Shown here in pieces: positions 8,584-17,391 of a stretch of DNA of 64,000 nt. A model generated the notes under the pieces. That model did no database searches, had not been told where the DNA came from, and saw only the letters and a list, made by a program, of their open reading frames with translations. Both the position numbers and the translations under genes were made by a program. This stretch comes from Kaistia defluvii (GTDB lineage: Bacteria; Pseudomonadota; Alphaproteobacteria; Rhizobiales; Kaistiaceae): contig NZ_JAPKNI010000002.1 in the NCBI RefSeq assembly GCF_026343955.1, positions 248,001 through 312,000 on the forward strand. The letters run 5' to 3'. Position 1 is the first letter of the stretch, and each line of letters opens with the position of its first letter.

Positions 8584-9627
8584 TTAGACGCCGTCGGCGA
8601 GCGTAATGATCTTGCCCGTTGCGGCCGCCTCTTCGATCGCCGTCAGCACGCGGGTCACGCGCAGGCCGTCCTGCGCATCGGCCAGCAGCGGCGCGTCATG
8701 CGCGACTGAATCGATGAAGCGGGCGATCGCCTCCATGACGAAGCCGCCGATGCGCCCGCCCGCCGCCGGTGTCACGCCGAGCAGGTCATGGGCCCGCCGG
8801 CCGGAGCCGGTGTATTTGCTGAAGGCGCTGTTCTGCGCCGTGTCGGTCTGGATCGCACCCTTCTCGCCGATGAACTCGAGCCGGAAATCGACGACGCCGG
8901 GCATGTCGCGCGGCAGCACCCAGCTGTTTTCCATCTGGGCGATGGCGCCATTGTCGAATTCGAGGATCGAGAGATGGACGTCGGCGGTATCGACGCCATT
9001 CGACGCCAGGTAGCCGCGCCGCACCATCGCCTGCACCCGCTTCACTTCAGCGCCCATGATGAAGCGCAGCGCGTCGAGCGAATGGCTGCCCAGGAACCAG
9101 AGCGCCGACGAGCGGCCGGCCCAGGACAGCAGGTCATAGGGCACGAACACGGTGTTCGACAGCTTCGCGGAGGCATGCAGCGGCATGCCGATCTCGCCGG
9201 CGGCGATGGCGTCGCGGGCGGCGGCGATGGCCGGGTTCACGCGGTTGTGGAAGTCGACCATCACCTTGACGCCGGCCTTGTCGGCGGCGGCGGCGATCGC
9301 CTCGACCTCGGCCAGCGTGGTCGCGAGCGGCTTCTCGCTCATCACATGCTTGCCGGCCTGGATGGCGGCCAGGACGATGTCGCCATGGGCGAAATCGGGC
9401 GTCGCCACCGTGACGGCGTCGATATCGGGATCGGCCAGCAGCTGACGATAATCGGTATAGGTCTTGGCCGCGCCGAACTGCTTCTGCATGTCGGCGACGC
9501 GGGCGGGGTCGAGATCGCAGACCGCGGCGAGCTCGGCGCCCTCGATGGCGCTCAAGGTCTTGCAATGGAACGAGCCCCAGAGGCCCGCTCCCACCACGCC
9601 GAAGCGAACTTTACGCGATGACGTCAT
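8584..9627 (-). CDS. Gfo/Idh/MocA-family NAD(P)-dependent oxidoreductase
   Basis: This is a 347-residue sugar- or inositol-type dehydrogenase. The N-terminal Rossmann fold shows the dinucleotide motif GVVGAGLWGSFH and the family signature EKPLATTLAEVEAI. The C-terminal alpha/beta domain contains WFLGSHSLDALRFIMGAEV, with the catalytic-region His/Asp. Substrate cannot be read from the sequence. It is the last gene of a leftward operon with two sugar-type permeases and an SBP, so it probably oxidises the imported sugar or sugar derivative. The permease gene ends eight bases upstream. Confidence 0.9.
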   Translation of the reverse strand: MTSSRKVRFGVVGAGLWGSFHCKTLSAIEGAELAAVCDLDPARVADMQKQFGAAKTYTDYRQLLADPDIDAVTVATPDFAHGDIVLAAIQAGKHVMSEKPLATTLAEVEAIAAAADKAGVKVMVDFHNRVNPAIAAARDAIAAGEIGMPLHASAKLSNTVFVPYDLLSWAGRSSALWFLGSHSLDALRFIMGAEVKRVQAMVRRGYLASNGVDTADVHLSILEFDNGAIAQMENSWVLPRDMPGVVDFRLEFIGEKGAIQTDTAQNSAFSKYTGSGRRAHDLLGVTPAAGGRIGGFVMEAIARFIDSVAHDAPLLADAQDGLRVTRVLTAIEEAAATGKIITLADGV

Positions 9628-9634
9628 TTCCGTT

Positions 9635-10468
9635 TTATCCTTTCACGGAACCAAAGGTCAGGCCTCGGACGACATAGCGGTCGAGCACGAGGAAAATCAG
9701 CATGGGGGGGATCATGGCGGCGACGGCGGCCGAGGCGATGAAGCCCCAGGTGACGCCGGCGGTGCCGAAATATTGCAGCGTGCCGACCGGCAGCGTCGTC
9801 GTGCTGCGGTTGGCCAGCACCAGCGGGAAGGCCGCGTTGTTCCACGAGAACACGAAGGCGAACATCGAGGTGACGATCAGGCCCGGCATCACCATCGGCA
9901 GGATGAACTTGAGCAGGATCGTGGTCGTGCCCGCCCCGTCGATGCGCGCCGCTTCCTCGATCTCGATCGGCACCTCGTCGATGAAGCTCCGCATCAGCCA
10001 GACCGAGAACGGAATGGTCAGGGTCTGCGAGATCAGGATCATCGAGAAATACGTCCCCTTCACACCGGCAAGGCTGGCCAGGATCGAGTAGGGGATCAGG
10101 AAGGCGACGGGCGGCGCCATCAGCAGGCCGAGATACCAGAGCATGATGTGCTTGCGGCCGCGGATCTTGTAGCGCGACAGCGCATAGGCCGCCGGGAACG
10201 AGAACGGCAGGTTGAGCGCGACCGCGCCCACCGCGACGATCAGGCTGTTCATCAGCTGCGGCGCGTTGTTGCCGGGGTTGAAGAAGGTGTAGCGGATCGA
10301 TTCCCAGTTGGGCGTGAAGGACAGGACCGGCGGCATGGCGAAATAGGTTTCCGCCGGCCGGATCGCGAGCAGCACGAACCAGAGGATCGGGCCGATGAAG
10401 ATCAGCAGCAGCAGCCCCATGGCCGCATAGCCGAGCAGCCGGCCGGCGACGCTTTCCGAGCCTTCCAT
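9635..10468 (-). CDS. Carbohydrate ABC transporter permease (MalG-like)
   Basis: This is a 277-residue inner-membrane permease with six predicted helices and the EAA loop EEAARIDGAGTTTILLKFIL that docks the ATPase. It starts MEGSESVAGRLLGYAAMGLLLLIF. It lies one base from the end of the MalF-like partner gene, so the two are co-translated. No ATP-binding subunit is encoded in this operon; a shared MsmX/UgpC-type ATPase elsewhere is likely. Confidence 0.92.
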   Translation of the reverse strand: MEGSESVAGRLLGYAAMGLLLLIFIGPILWFVLLAIRPAETYFAMPPVLSFTPNWESIRYTFFNPGNNAPQLMNSLIVAVGAVALNLPFSFPAAYALSRYKIRGRKHIMLWYLGLLMAPPVAFLIPYSILASLAGVKGTYFSMILISQTLTIPFSVWLMRSFIDEVPIEIEEAARIDGAGTTTILLKFILPMVMPGLIVTSMFAFVFSWNNAAFPLVLANRSTTTLPVGTLQYFGTAGVTWGFIASAAVAAMIPPMLIFLVLDRYVVRGLTFGSVKG

Positions 10469-10469
10469 A

Positions 10470-11384
10470 TCAATCCCAATCCTTGAACGCGAAGAAGACG
10501 AAGAGGCCGATGATGGCGTTGACGACGATGACCATCATCCACGTCATGGCGCTGGAGAGGCCGATGTTGAAATCGACCATGCCGGCTTGATAGAGGCTGT
10601 AGCCAAGCGTCCGGCTCGACGTTCCCGGCCCGCCCTTGGTGAGCACCACGACCAGGTCGAAGGTGTTGAAGATCTGCATGAAGCGCAGCATCACCACGAT
10701 CATCGCCGTCTTGCGGATGAGCGGCAGCTTGATGTGCAGCAACTGCTTCCAGGGCGTGATGCCATCGATCTTCGCCGCCTCGACGATCTCGCCGGGCACG
10801 GCGAGCAGGGCGGCATAGAGCACGATGGCAAAGAACGGGGTCCACTGCCAGATATCGGCGAACAGCACTGCCCAGAGCGCCGTCGACGGCGAGCCGAGCA
10901 GACCGGCGGCCGGCAACGGGATGCCTGCCGAGGTCAGTAGCCAGGGGATCAGCCCGCCATTGGGATCATACATGTAGCGGAACAGGAAACCGACCACGAT
11001 CGGCGCAATGGTCGTCGGCATGATCAGCAGCACGCGGGTCAGCTTGATGCCGCGCAGCTTGCGCAGGAGCAGGAGCGCGATGGCGAGGCCGAGCGTGAAT
11101 TCCACCACCGTGCCGACGACGGTCATCATCAGCGTCGTCTTCAGCGAGTCGAGGAACATGCCGTTCGACAACGCCATCCTGTAGTTGTCGAAGCCGATGA
11201 AACCCATCGGCGAGGGGCCCATCTGCAGGTTCCAGAAGTAGAAGCTGTTCTTGAGCGCGAACAGCAGCGGGAACGCGATCAGCGCCACCAGCAGCAGGAT
11301 GGACGGGCTGATCAGCAGCCACGGCGTGTAATCGGGCAAGCGCCGTCGCGCCCGCGGCGGCGTGGCGATGGATACTGCGGACAT
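10470..11384 (-). CDS. Carbohydrate ABC transporter permease (MalF-like)
   Basis: This is a 304-residue permease from the ATG at 11384. After a short basic N-terminus comes the first helix (WLLISPSILLLVALIAFPLLFAL), the periplasmic FIGFDNYRMAL segment typical of MalF/UgpA proteins, and the EAA loop EIVEAAKIDGITPWKQ. The frame is open upstream into the SBP gene, but that part is a shadow of it. The gene is separated from the SBP by ~150 bases with three hairpins. Confidence 0.92.
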   Translation of the reverse strand: MSAVSIATPPRARRRLPDYTPWLLISPSILLLVALIAFPLLFALKNSFYFWNLQMGPSPMGFIGFDNYRMALSNGMFLDSLKTTLMMTVVGTVVEFTLGLAIALLLLRKLRGIKLTRVLLIMPTTIAPIVVGFLFRYMYDPNGGLIPWLLTSAGIPLPAAGLLGSPSTALWAVLFADIWQWTPFFAIVLYAALLAVPGEIVEAAKIDGITPWKQLLHIKLPLIRKTAMIVVMLRFMQIFNTFDLVVVLTKGGPGTSSRTLGYSLYQAGMVDFNIGLSSAMTWMMVIVVNAIIGLFVFFAFKDWD

Positions 11385-11403
11385 GGACGCTCCAATGGAA
11401 AAG

Positions 11404-11524
11404 AGAGTGGACGGGGCCGGGAGGGAAGTCCCGTCCACTCTTTGTCGAGCAAAGATCTTGGGCTCTTTGCTCTCAGGTAGAGGCTCTGCTTGAAGCCGGA
11501 ACCGCCTGGCAGGGAGGTTCCGGC
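11404..11524 (-). repeat. Cluster of three hairpins between SBP and first permease gene
   Basis: Three perfect inverted repeats occupy the SBP-permease gap: a 9-bp stem at 11495-11503/11516-11524 beside the SBP stop, a 9-bp stem at 11447-11455/11464-11472, and a 12-bp stem at 11404-11415/11430-11441. On the minus strand the last is followed by CTTTT and could partly terminate. This arrangement typically gives more SBP than permease mRNA. Confidence 0.7.
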
Positions 11525-11536
11525 CGGCCGCCGGAC

Positions 11537-12985
11537 TTAGGCGAGCGACTTGAGCAGGCTCTTGGTCGCGTCCAGCGTATCGTTGAACGATGCCTGCTGG
11601 TACGGGATCAGGAAGTTGCCCTTGAGGATGGTCTCGAAGAAGGTCGAGGTATCCGAGAGGCAGGCCTCGGGCGTCAGCTGGCCGGTCAGGACCTTGTTGA
11701 GGTTGAGGCCGTAAATGCCTTCGAGCGTCGTGTAGACCGGCACCGGCGGGCGGACGATCTTGCCGTTGCCGCGCTCCAGATCGCCGAGCTGGGCGGTCAG
11801 GTGCGGGTAGATCTTCAGCAACTCGGCATCCTTGTAGAGCGACGGCCGGGCGAAGTCGGAGAACTGGTAGCCATACTTGTTGTAGAGGCCCATCGCCTTC
11901 TGCGTCTTGGCCGATGTCGCCCATTTGACGAACTGCCAGGAGGCGTCGCGATTGGCGGTGTTGGCGGTGATGCCGAGGCTGTGGCCGCCGAGCGACACGA
12001 CCTGTTCACCCGGGCCCTTGGGCAGGCGTGCGATGCCGAGCTTGTCGGCGACGACCGAGTCCTTGCCGCTCATATAGCCGTCCTTCTTGCAAAGGTAGGC
12101 ATAGGGCGTCCACCAGTAGAACATGCCGACATCGCCCTTGGCGAAGCGCATGCCGGCGTCGAACCAGTTGTAGCCGACCGATTCAGCCGGCGCGTTCTTG
12201 TAGAGCTCGGCGAAGATCTTCAGCGCGGCGAGGTTTTCCGGGCTGTTGATGGTGGGCTGGAAATCCCAGGCCGTCGCGGCCGGGAAGTCCTTGAACCAGC
12301 GCGTGCCCATGCTGGCGGCGAGCTGCGAATACATGTGCACGACGGGGGCGGGCTGCTGTCCTGCCAGCACGGTGCCGCTCATCTTGTGGCCGTCGAAATC
12401 CTGGCCGTTCATCTTCTGCACGGCGGCGAGATAGTCGTTCCACGACCAGCTGCCATCCTCCGGCACGGCGATGCCGGCCTTGTCGGCGAAATCCTTGCGG
12501 TAGAGCACCATCTGGCCATAGGCGGCGACCGGCAGCGTGCCGATCTGGCCACGCCAGGTATTCAGCGAGTAGAGCACCTCGGGGATGTAGTCCTCGATAT
12601 GCGTGTCGCTATCCGCCTTGATGAACTCGTTGAGCGGGGTGATCCACTTGCTCTCGAGATACTGGCCGAGCCACATCTGGTCGACCGAAATGACGTCGGC
12701 GTCCGGCTCGTTGCTGATGAAGGACGAGGTCAGGCGCGCCTGCAGCGCCTCGAGCGAGATCGCCTCGATCTGCAGCTTGATGCCGGTTTCCTGCTCGAAC
12801 TGGTCCTTCAACCCCTCGATCGCATAGTAGAACGGGTCGCCGGCAAGCAGAACGCGCAAGGTCTTGTCGGCAGCCATGGCACGGCGCGGCATCAACCCGC
12901 CGCCGATAGCCGCGGTGCCAGCAAGCGCTGCGCTGCTTTTCAGCAGGCTTCGACGCGAAAGATTGAAATCGAATCCAGACTTCAT
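11537..12985 (-). CDS. Extracellular solute-binding protein, family 1 (sugar type), Tat-exported
   Basis: This is a 482-residue periplasmic binding protein delivering a carbohydrate-like ligand to the adjacent permeases. The start at 12985 (MKSGFDFNLSRR) is preceded by AGGAGAG and gives a twin-arginine signal (SRRSLLKSSAALAG, hydrophobic core, AMAADK cleavage region). The mature part begins KTLRVLLAGDPFYYAIEGL and carries the family-1 features VISVDQMWLGQYLE and KGDVGMFYWWTPYAY. The upstream in-frame extension to 13144 lacks signal-peptide logic. First gene of the operon, divergent from the ROK regulator across 299 bases. Confidence 0.92.
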   Translation of the reverse strand: MKSGFDFNLSRRSLLKSSAALAGTAAIGGGLMPRRAMAADKTLRVLLAGDPFYYAIEGLKDQFEQETGIKLQIEAISLEALQARLTSSFISNEPDADVISVDQMWLGQYLESKWITPLNEFIKADSDTHIEDYIPEVLYSLNTWRGQIGTLPVAAYGQMVLYRKDFADKAGIAVPEDGSWSWNDYLAAVQKMNGQDFDGHKMSGTVLAGQQPAPVVHMYSQLAASMGTRWFKDFPAATAWDFQPTINSPENLAALKIFAELYKNAPAESVGYNWFDAGMRFAKGDVGMFYWWTPYAYLCKKDGYMSGKDSVVADKLGIARLPKGPGEQVVSLGGHSLGITANTANRDASWQFVKWATSAKTQKAMGLYNKYGYQFSDFARPSLYKDAELLKIYPHLTAQLGDLERGNGKIVRPPVPVYTTLEGIYGLNLNKVLTGQLTPEACLSDTSTFFETILKGNFLIPYQQASFNDTLDATKSLLKSLA

Positions 12986-13284
12986 GTTCCCACTCTCCTC
13001 TTGGAAGCATTGTCCGGCGCCAGATCCATGACTGGCGCTCGTTGAGCACGACGAGCACGGCTGCTTACTGGCCGCTGCAGCCTCGGTTCCCATCGAAGGC
13101 TGTGGCGGCGACCGGATCGTCTTGTTAGTATGAGGCTCGCACAAACATTTTAACTCGTCAACGACCCGATGATCGGCTAAGAATTAATTCGGAGGTCGGA
13201 CTGGCAGCGCGCGCACCCAGCCGAGTTTCCGTATAGGAAGCGGAGGGCCGGCCATCCGGTCGCCGCGAGCACAACGAGGGCAGC
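12986..13284. promoter_or_regulatory. Divergent control region between SBP operon and ROK regulator
   Basis: This 299-base stretch holds no convincing gene. It separates the leftward transporter operon from the rightward regulator and must contain both promoters. The segment 13120-13190 is locally AT-rich (GTTAGTATGAGG, AACATTTTAAC, AAGAATTAATTC) and is the best candidate for promoter and ROK operator, but I cannot define a clear symmetrical operator. Confidence 0.4.
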
Positions 13285-14535
13285 TTGGAGCGCGAACCTT
13301 CCACCCAGCGTTGGTCCATGGACGAGGAAGATGTCTCCGGCGACGTGCGGATGGTGCCGCATGGCCGGTCGCTGCTGTCGTCCTCGATGGTCGGGTCCGC
13401 CAATCGGGGGCGGGTGCTGCAGACGCTGTTCGATCTCGGCCCGACCAGCCGGGCGGAGCTGGCGCGACTGGCCGGCGTCAACCGCACCACCATTTCCGGC
13501 ATCGTCCAGCCTTTGCTCGACCAGCAGGTGCTGGTGGAGGGGGAGCCGATCCGGCCGAGCGAGGCAGGCGGCAAGCCGGCGCGGCCACTGTGGTTTTCAC
13601 CGGATGCCCGGCCGATCTGCGGCATGATGCTGATGCCGGACGCGGTCCATACCTGCCTCGTCACCCTGGCCGGCACCCTCTCGGCCGAGCACAGCGTGCG
13701 GTTTCCGGATAATCCGAAGATCGCCGATATCGAGCGCGCCATCGAGCGCTGCACCTCGCGCACCCTGGCTTCCGCCCGGCGCGAGCCGCTCGGCATCGGG
13801 GTTGCGGTCGGCGGCATGGTCGACACCGATCGCCGCGCCATCATCGCCGTCAACCTGGCGCCGGTGATGAATGGCTTCGAGCTCGGCGACATGCTGGCTC
13901 GACGCTACGGCCTGCCGGCTTTGCTCGACCATCATCCGCGTGCCCTGCTGGTCGGCGATCGCTGGTTCGGCAAGGGGCGCGGCATGCAGAATTTCGCCGC
14001 TGTCTATACCGGCGAGGTGCTCGGCGGCGCGCTCTATCTCGGCGGCCATCTCTATCGCGGTCGCAGCGGCGCCGGCGGCGAACTCGGCCATACCTTCGTG
14101 CAGGTCGATGGCGAGATCTGTTCCTGCGGCCGGCGCGGCTGCTGGGAGACGATCGCGACCGTGGGCTGGCTGCGCCGCCAGGCGCGCGCCATCGGCATCG
14201 ACGCGCCCGACGAGATCAATTCGCGCCGCCTGGTCGCCCTGGCCGGCGCGGGCGCGCCGGGCGCGCGCGACCTGCTCGATCTCTACGCCCGCAACGTCGC
14301 CGTCGGCATCGCCAATCTGCAGCAGACCGTGGCGCCGAATTTCTACGTTTTGCACGGCGACGTCGTCGGCGGCGGGGAAATCATGGCCGAGGCGATTGCG
14401 GGACATGTCCGCGCGCTCGTACCATCGCGCAGCGGGGGAGAAATCAGCTTCGCGATCGGGGAGACGGAAGACCGCGCAGCGCTGCTGGGCGCGGCCGGTC
14501 TTGTCTTGTCGGAGTTGCTTCAGTTTCCATTGTAG
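13285..14535 (+). CDS. ROK-family transcriptional regulator
   Basis: This is a ~416-residue repressor-type ROK protein. It has an N-terminal winged helix (SRAELARLAGVNRTTISGIVQPL, split here as SRAELARLAG and VNRTTISGIV), then a sugar-kinase-like domain with GIGVAVGGMVD, the GRSGAGGELGH stretch and the ROK zinc motif CSCGRRGCWE. It probably binds a sugar or phosphosugar and controls the divergent transporter operon and the genes behind it. Start: a TTG at 13285 has GAGGG upstream; an ATG at 13318 would shorten the protein by 11 residues. The next gene starts 23 bases downstream. Confidence 0.92.
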   Translation: MEREPSTQRWSMDEEDVSGDVRMVPHGRSLLSSSMVGSANRGRVLQTLFDLGPTSRAELARLAGVNRTTISGIVQPLLDQQVLVEGEPIRPSEAGGKPARPLWFSPDARPICGMMLMPDAVHTCLVTLAGTLSAEHSVRFPDNPKIADIERAIERCTSRTLASARREPLGIGVAVGGMVDTDRRAIIAVNLAPVMNGFELGDMLARRYGLPALLDHHPRALLVGDRWFGKGRGMQNFAAVYTGEVLGGALYLGGHLYRGRSGAGGELGHTFVQVDGEICSCGRRGCWETIATVGWLRRQARAIGIDAPDEINSRRLVALAGAGAPGARDLLDLYARNVAVGIANLQQTVAPNFYVLHGDVVGGGEIMAEAIAGHVRALVPSRSGGEISFAIGETEDRAALLGAAGLVLSELLQFPL

Positions 14536-14558
14536 GGTTCGACGCAGGGGGAGTGCTC

Positions 14559-14879
14559 ATGGTCTACAAGATCGATCCGGAGATAGATCGACACTACATC
14601 GAGGAGTTCCGGCAGAAGCCGATCGGCGCGCACAGCCCCGGCCTGCAGCGGCTTCTCAATACCATGCGCCACGACCCTTCCGGCAAGCAGGTGGTGCTGG
14701 TCTGCAAGCGCCCGTTCGAGGAATGGGTGCTGGGGCTGATGCCGGCCGATCGTCGCGAACCGATCGCGATCGAGGACGGACCCGTCTTCACCGACATCGA
14801 AGAGGCGGAATGGGAAGTCTTCCGTCGCCGCTGGCGCCTGCTGACAGGCGAAAGCATCAACCGGCCGCTTCGCGACTGA
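14559..14879 (+). CDS. N,N-dimethylformamidase small-subunit-like protein
   Basis: This is a 106-residue soluble protein with a strong ribosome site (GGGGGAG) before the ATG. It contains HSPGLQRLLNTMR, then GKQVVLVCKRPFEEW and DIEEAEWEVFRRRW. Its size, its position directly before a dimethylformamidase-like large subunit and this central pattern match what is known of the DMFase small (alpha) subunit, which wraps around the catalytic subunit. I base the call on remembered family features and on context rather than on an alignment. It lies 23 bases after the ROK gene and 70 bases before the large subunit, so all three may be one operon. Confidence 0.65.
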   Translation: MVYKIDPEIDRHYIEEFRQKPIGAHSPGLQRLLNTMRHDPSGKQVVLVCKRPFEEWVLGLMPADRREPIAIEDGPVFTDIEEAEWEVFRRRWRLLTGESINRPLRD

Positions 14880-14949
14880 CCCTTCCCGTTCGAATCGCCG
14901 ATCGCTGCCACAGCGATCCCGTTTCCTGCGCCAATCCGGATTTCATTCC

Positions 14950-17211
14950 ATGCTCAAGATCGTCGGCTATCCCGACCGCTACAGCGTCGCCCCGGGCGAA
15001 GAGATCGCCTTCAAGATTTCACTGGAGGAAGGCGAGACCTTCGAGGCGCGGCTGGTCCGCGTCGTCAATGGCGACTGCAATCCCGCCGGCCCCGGCCTGA
15101 AGTTTCCCCACATCCCGACCGAGATCGACGGCATTCACGCCGGCAAGCCGCAGCGCATCGACGCCGGCTCCTACATGGTGGCCACGGAACTGCCGGCGGT
15201 GGCCGCTCAGACCTTCTCCTTCCTCGGCTTCGTCTGGCCGACGATGCCCGGACGCGGCGAGCAGGTGATCGCGGCGCAATGGGATCCCGCGACCCAGGCC
15301 GGCTTCCAGATCGGCATCGGCGACGAGGGCCGGCTTTCGCTGACGGTCGGCGACGGCAGCGGCGGCACCGAGACGGTCCGCGTCGATCATCCGATGCTGG
15401 AGCGCCAATGGTACCAGATCGCGGTCACCTTCGATCCGCCCAGCGGCGAGTTCACGCTCGACCAGCGTCCGCTCATCCCCTATGCGGTCGTCCGCGACCA
15501 TGGCCAGTATCGCGGCCGCATTCGCCTGGAAGTGCAGGCGCCGCCGGTCGCCTTCTATCTCGCCGGCCGCCCCGATAGCGACGGCACGGTCGGCCATCAT
15601 TTCGATGGCAAGATCGACGGTCCGATCCTGCTTTCGGGTGTGCGCACCCATGCCGATCATGATGGCCTGCTGGCTGGCAGCGCGCCGCAGGACGTGGTGA
15701 CGGCGCGGATCGCCCATTGGGATTTTTCCCGCGAGATCGAAAGCGTCAACGCCATCGACATCGGCCCGTCCGGCCGGCATGGCCGGCTGATGCAGATGCC
15801 GGCCCGCGCCATGAAGGGCCACAACTGGACCGGCGAGGAACAGGCCTGGCCGAACAAGCCCGAGCATTACGGCGCGGTGCATTTCCACCATGACGACATC
15901 TATGACGCGCAGTGGGAGACCTCGGTCTCGCTGAGCATCCCGGACGATCTGAAGAGCGGCGCCTATGCGCTGCATGCCTGGTCGGGCGACAGCGACGAGA
16001 CCGCGACGCGCGAGACCTACATTCCCTTCTTCGTCCGCCCGCCGCGCGACAAGGCGAAGCGCGGCAAGCGCCCGCCCGTCCTGGTGCTGGCGCCGACCAT
16101 GTCCTACCTCTCCTATTGCAACCACGCCGAGCACATCACGGCGCGCGGCGCGGAGCGGCAGATGGGCCGGCTGCTGACCTTCGGCCATACCGACCTCTAC
16201 ATGTACGACCACCCCGAACTCGGCGGTTCGCATTACGACACCCATGCCGACGGCTCGGGCGTCTGCTATTCGAGCCGCCTGCGGCCGAACCTCAACTTCT
16301 CGCCGCGCTATCATTCCTGGCTCGGCGGTCCCGGTTCGGCGCTCTACCAGTACAATGCCGACACGCATCTTTTCGACTGGCTCGACCACAAGGGCGTCGA
16401 CTACGACCTGATCACCGACGAGGACCTGCACGAGGAGGGCTATGACCTTCTCGCCGATTATCGCATCGTCATCACGGGCACCCATCCCGAATATCATTCG
16501 ACGGCGATGTGGGACGGGATGAAGGCGTGGATCGATCGCGGCGGCCGGCTCATGTATATGGGCGGCAATGGCTGGTACTGGCGCATCGGATTCCACAAGA
16601 CGGAGCCCGGCGTCATCGAGGTGCGGCGCGCCGAGGACGGCATCCGCACCTGGGCGGCCGAGCCCGGCGAATATTACCAGTCGTTCAACGGCGAGTTCGG
16701 TGGCCTGTGGCGGCGCATCGGCCGGGCGCCGAACGTCATGGCCGGCGTCGGCTTCATCGCCCAGGGCTTCGACATCTCGACCTTCTACCGGCGGGCGCCC
16801 GACGCGGACCATCCGCGCGCGGCCTTCATCTTCAAGGATGTGCCGGACGAAATCATCGGCGATTTCGGCCTGGTTGGCGGCGGCGCGGCGGGCATCGAGC
16901 TCGATTGCATCTCGGCCAATCTCGGCGGCCCCCCCAACATGCTGCGGCTCGCCTCGTCGGACGGCCACAGCGCCATGATGATGCTGGTCAACGAGGAATT
17001 CGGCGTCGTGCCGCCCAATCTCGGCGGTGACCAGAACGAGCGCGTGCATGCGGATCTCGCCTTCGGCGAAACGCCCTCGGGCGGCGCGCTTTTCGCCACG
17101 TCGTCGATCGCCTGGTGCGGCTCGCTCTCGCACAACGACTATGACAACAACGTCTCGCGCATCACCTGGAACGTGCTCGAGCGCTTCCTGGACGAGACGC
17201 CGTTCGTCTAG
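14950..17211 (+). CDS. N,N-dimethylformamidase large-subunit-like amidohydrolase
   Basis: This is a 753-residue soluble protein, close to the ~760 of characterised DMFase catalytic subunits, which hydrolyse dimethylformamide to dimethylamine and formate at a mononuclear iron held by two Tyr and one Glu. Residues ~85-230 look like a LamG/concanavalin beta-sandwich (AQTFSFLGFVWPTMPGRGE, WYQIAVTFDPPSGEF). The C-terminal catalytic part has APTMSYLSYCNHAEH (Tyr386/Tyr389), HYDTHADGSGVCYSSRLRP (Tyr429/Tyr440) and ITGTHPEYHS (Glu514), which are candidate iron ligands; the exact ones need alignment. No signal peptide, so cytoplasmic. Its link with a sugar-type transporter suggests the natural substrate may be an N-substituted amide of a larger compound rather than dimethylformamide. 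Confidence 0.8.
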   Translation: MLKIVGYPDRYSVAPGEEIAFKISLEEGETFEARLVRVVNGDCNPAGPGLKFPHIPTEIDGIHAGKPQRIDAGSYMVATELPAVAAQTFSFLGFVWPTMPGRGEQVIAAQWDPATQAGFQIGIGDEGRLSLTVGDGSGGTETVRVDHPMLERQWYQIAVTFDPPSGEFTLDQRPLIPYAVVRDHGQYRGRIRLEVQAPPVAFYLAGRPDSDGTVGHHFDGKIDGPILLSGVRTHADHDGLLAGSAPQDVVTARIAHWDFSREIESVNAIDIGPSGRHGRLMQMPARAMKGHNWTGEEQAWPNKPEHYGAVHFHHDDIYDAQWETSVSLSIPDDLKSGAYALHAWSGDSDETATRETYIPFFVRPPRDKAKRGKRPPVLVLAPTMSYLSYCNHAEHITARGAERQMGRLLTFGHTDLYMYDHPELGGSHYDTHADGSGVCYSSRLRPNLNFSPRYHSWLGGPGSALYQYNADTHLFDWLDHKGVDYDLITDEDLHEEGYDLLADYRIVITGTHPEYHSTAMWDGMKAWIDRGGRLMYMGGNGWYWRIGFHKTEPGVIEVRRAEDGIRTWAAEPGEYYQSFNGEFGGLWRRIGRAPNVMAGVGFIAQGFDISTFYRRAPDADHPRAAFIFKDVPDEIIGDFGLVGGGAAGIELDCISANLGGPPNMLRLASSDGHSAMMMLVNEEFGVVPPNLGGDQNERVHADLAFGETPSGGALFATSSIAWCGSLSHNDYDNNVSRITWNVLERFLDETPFV

Positions 17212-17220
17212 GCGACGGGG

Positions 17221-17242
17221 CGGCGGAGTCTTGGCTCCGCCG
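17221..17242 (+). terminator. Hairpin after the dimethylformamidase-like gene
   Basis: CGGCGGAG / CTCCGCCG is a perfect 8-bp stem with a 6-base loop, ten bases after the stop. The downstream tract has few T residues, so it is a weak or Rho-assisted terminator at best. Confidence 0.5.
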
Positions 17243-17300
17243 TCATTCATCGGGGGCGGTGCCCCGGTCCTGGCCTCCACCGGAGAGACTGTGCGAAACC

Positions 17301-17325
17301 GGAACTGAATCACGCAATGGTCATT
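17301..17325 (+). promoter_or_regulatory. Predicted EcfG-type promoter for ku-ligD
   Basis: GGAAC at 17301-17305, 16 bases, then CATT at 17322-17325. It lies 67 bases before the ATG of the second ku. Spacing is identical to the other six sites in the window; the -10 block is CATT rather than CGTT. Confidence 0.7.
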
Positions 17326-17391
17326 GGACTCTCCGTTCGCACCCCTTGCTAGGGTTGGCGGATCGTTCGGTGGTGCGTGGGAGTACGGAAG

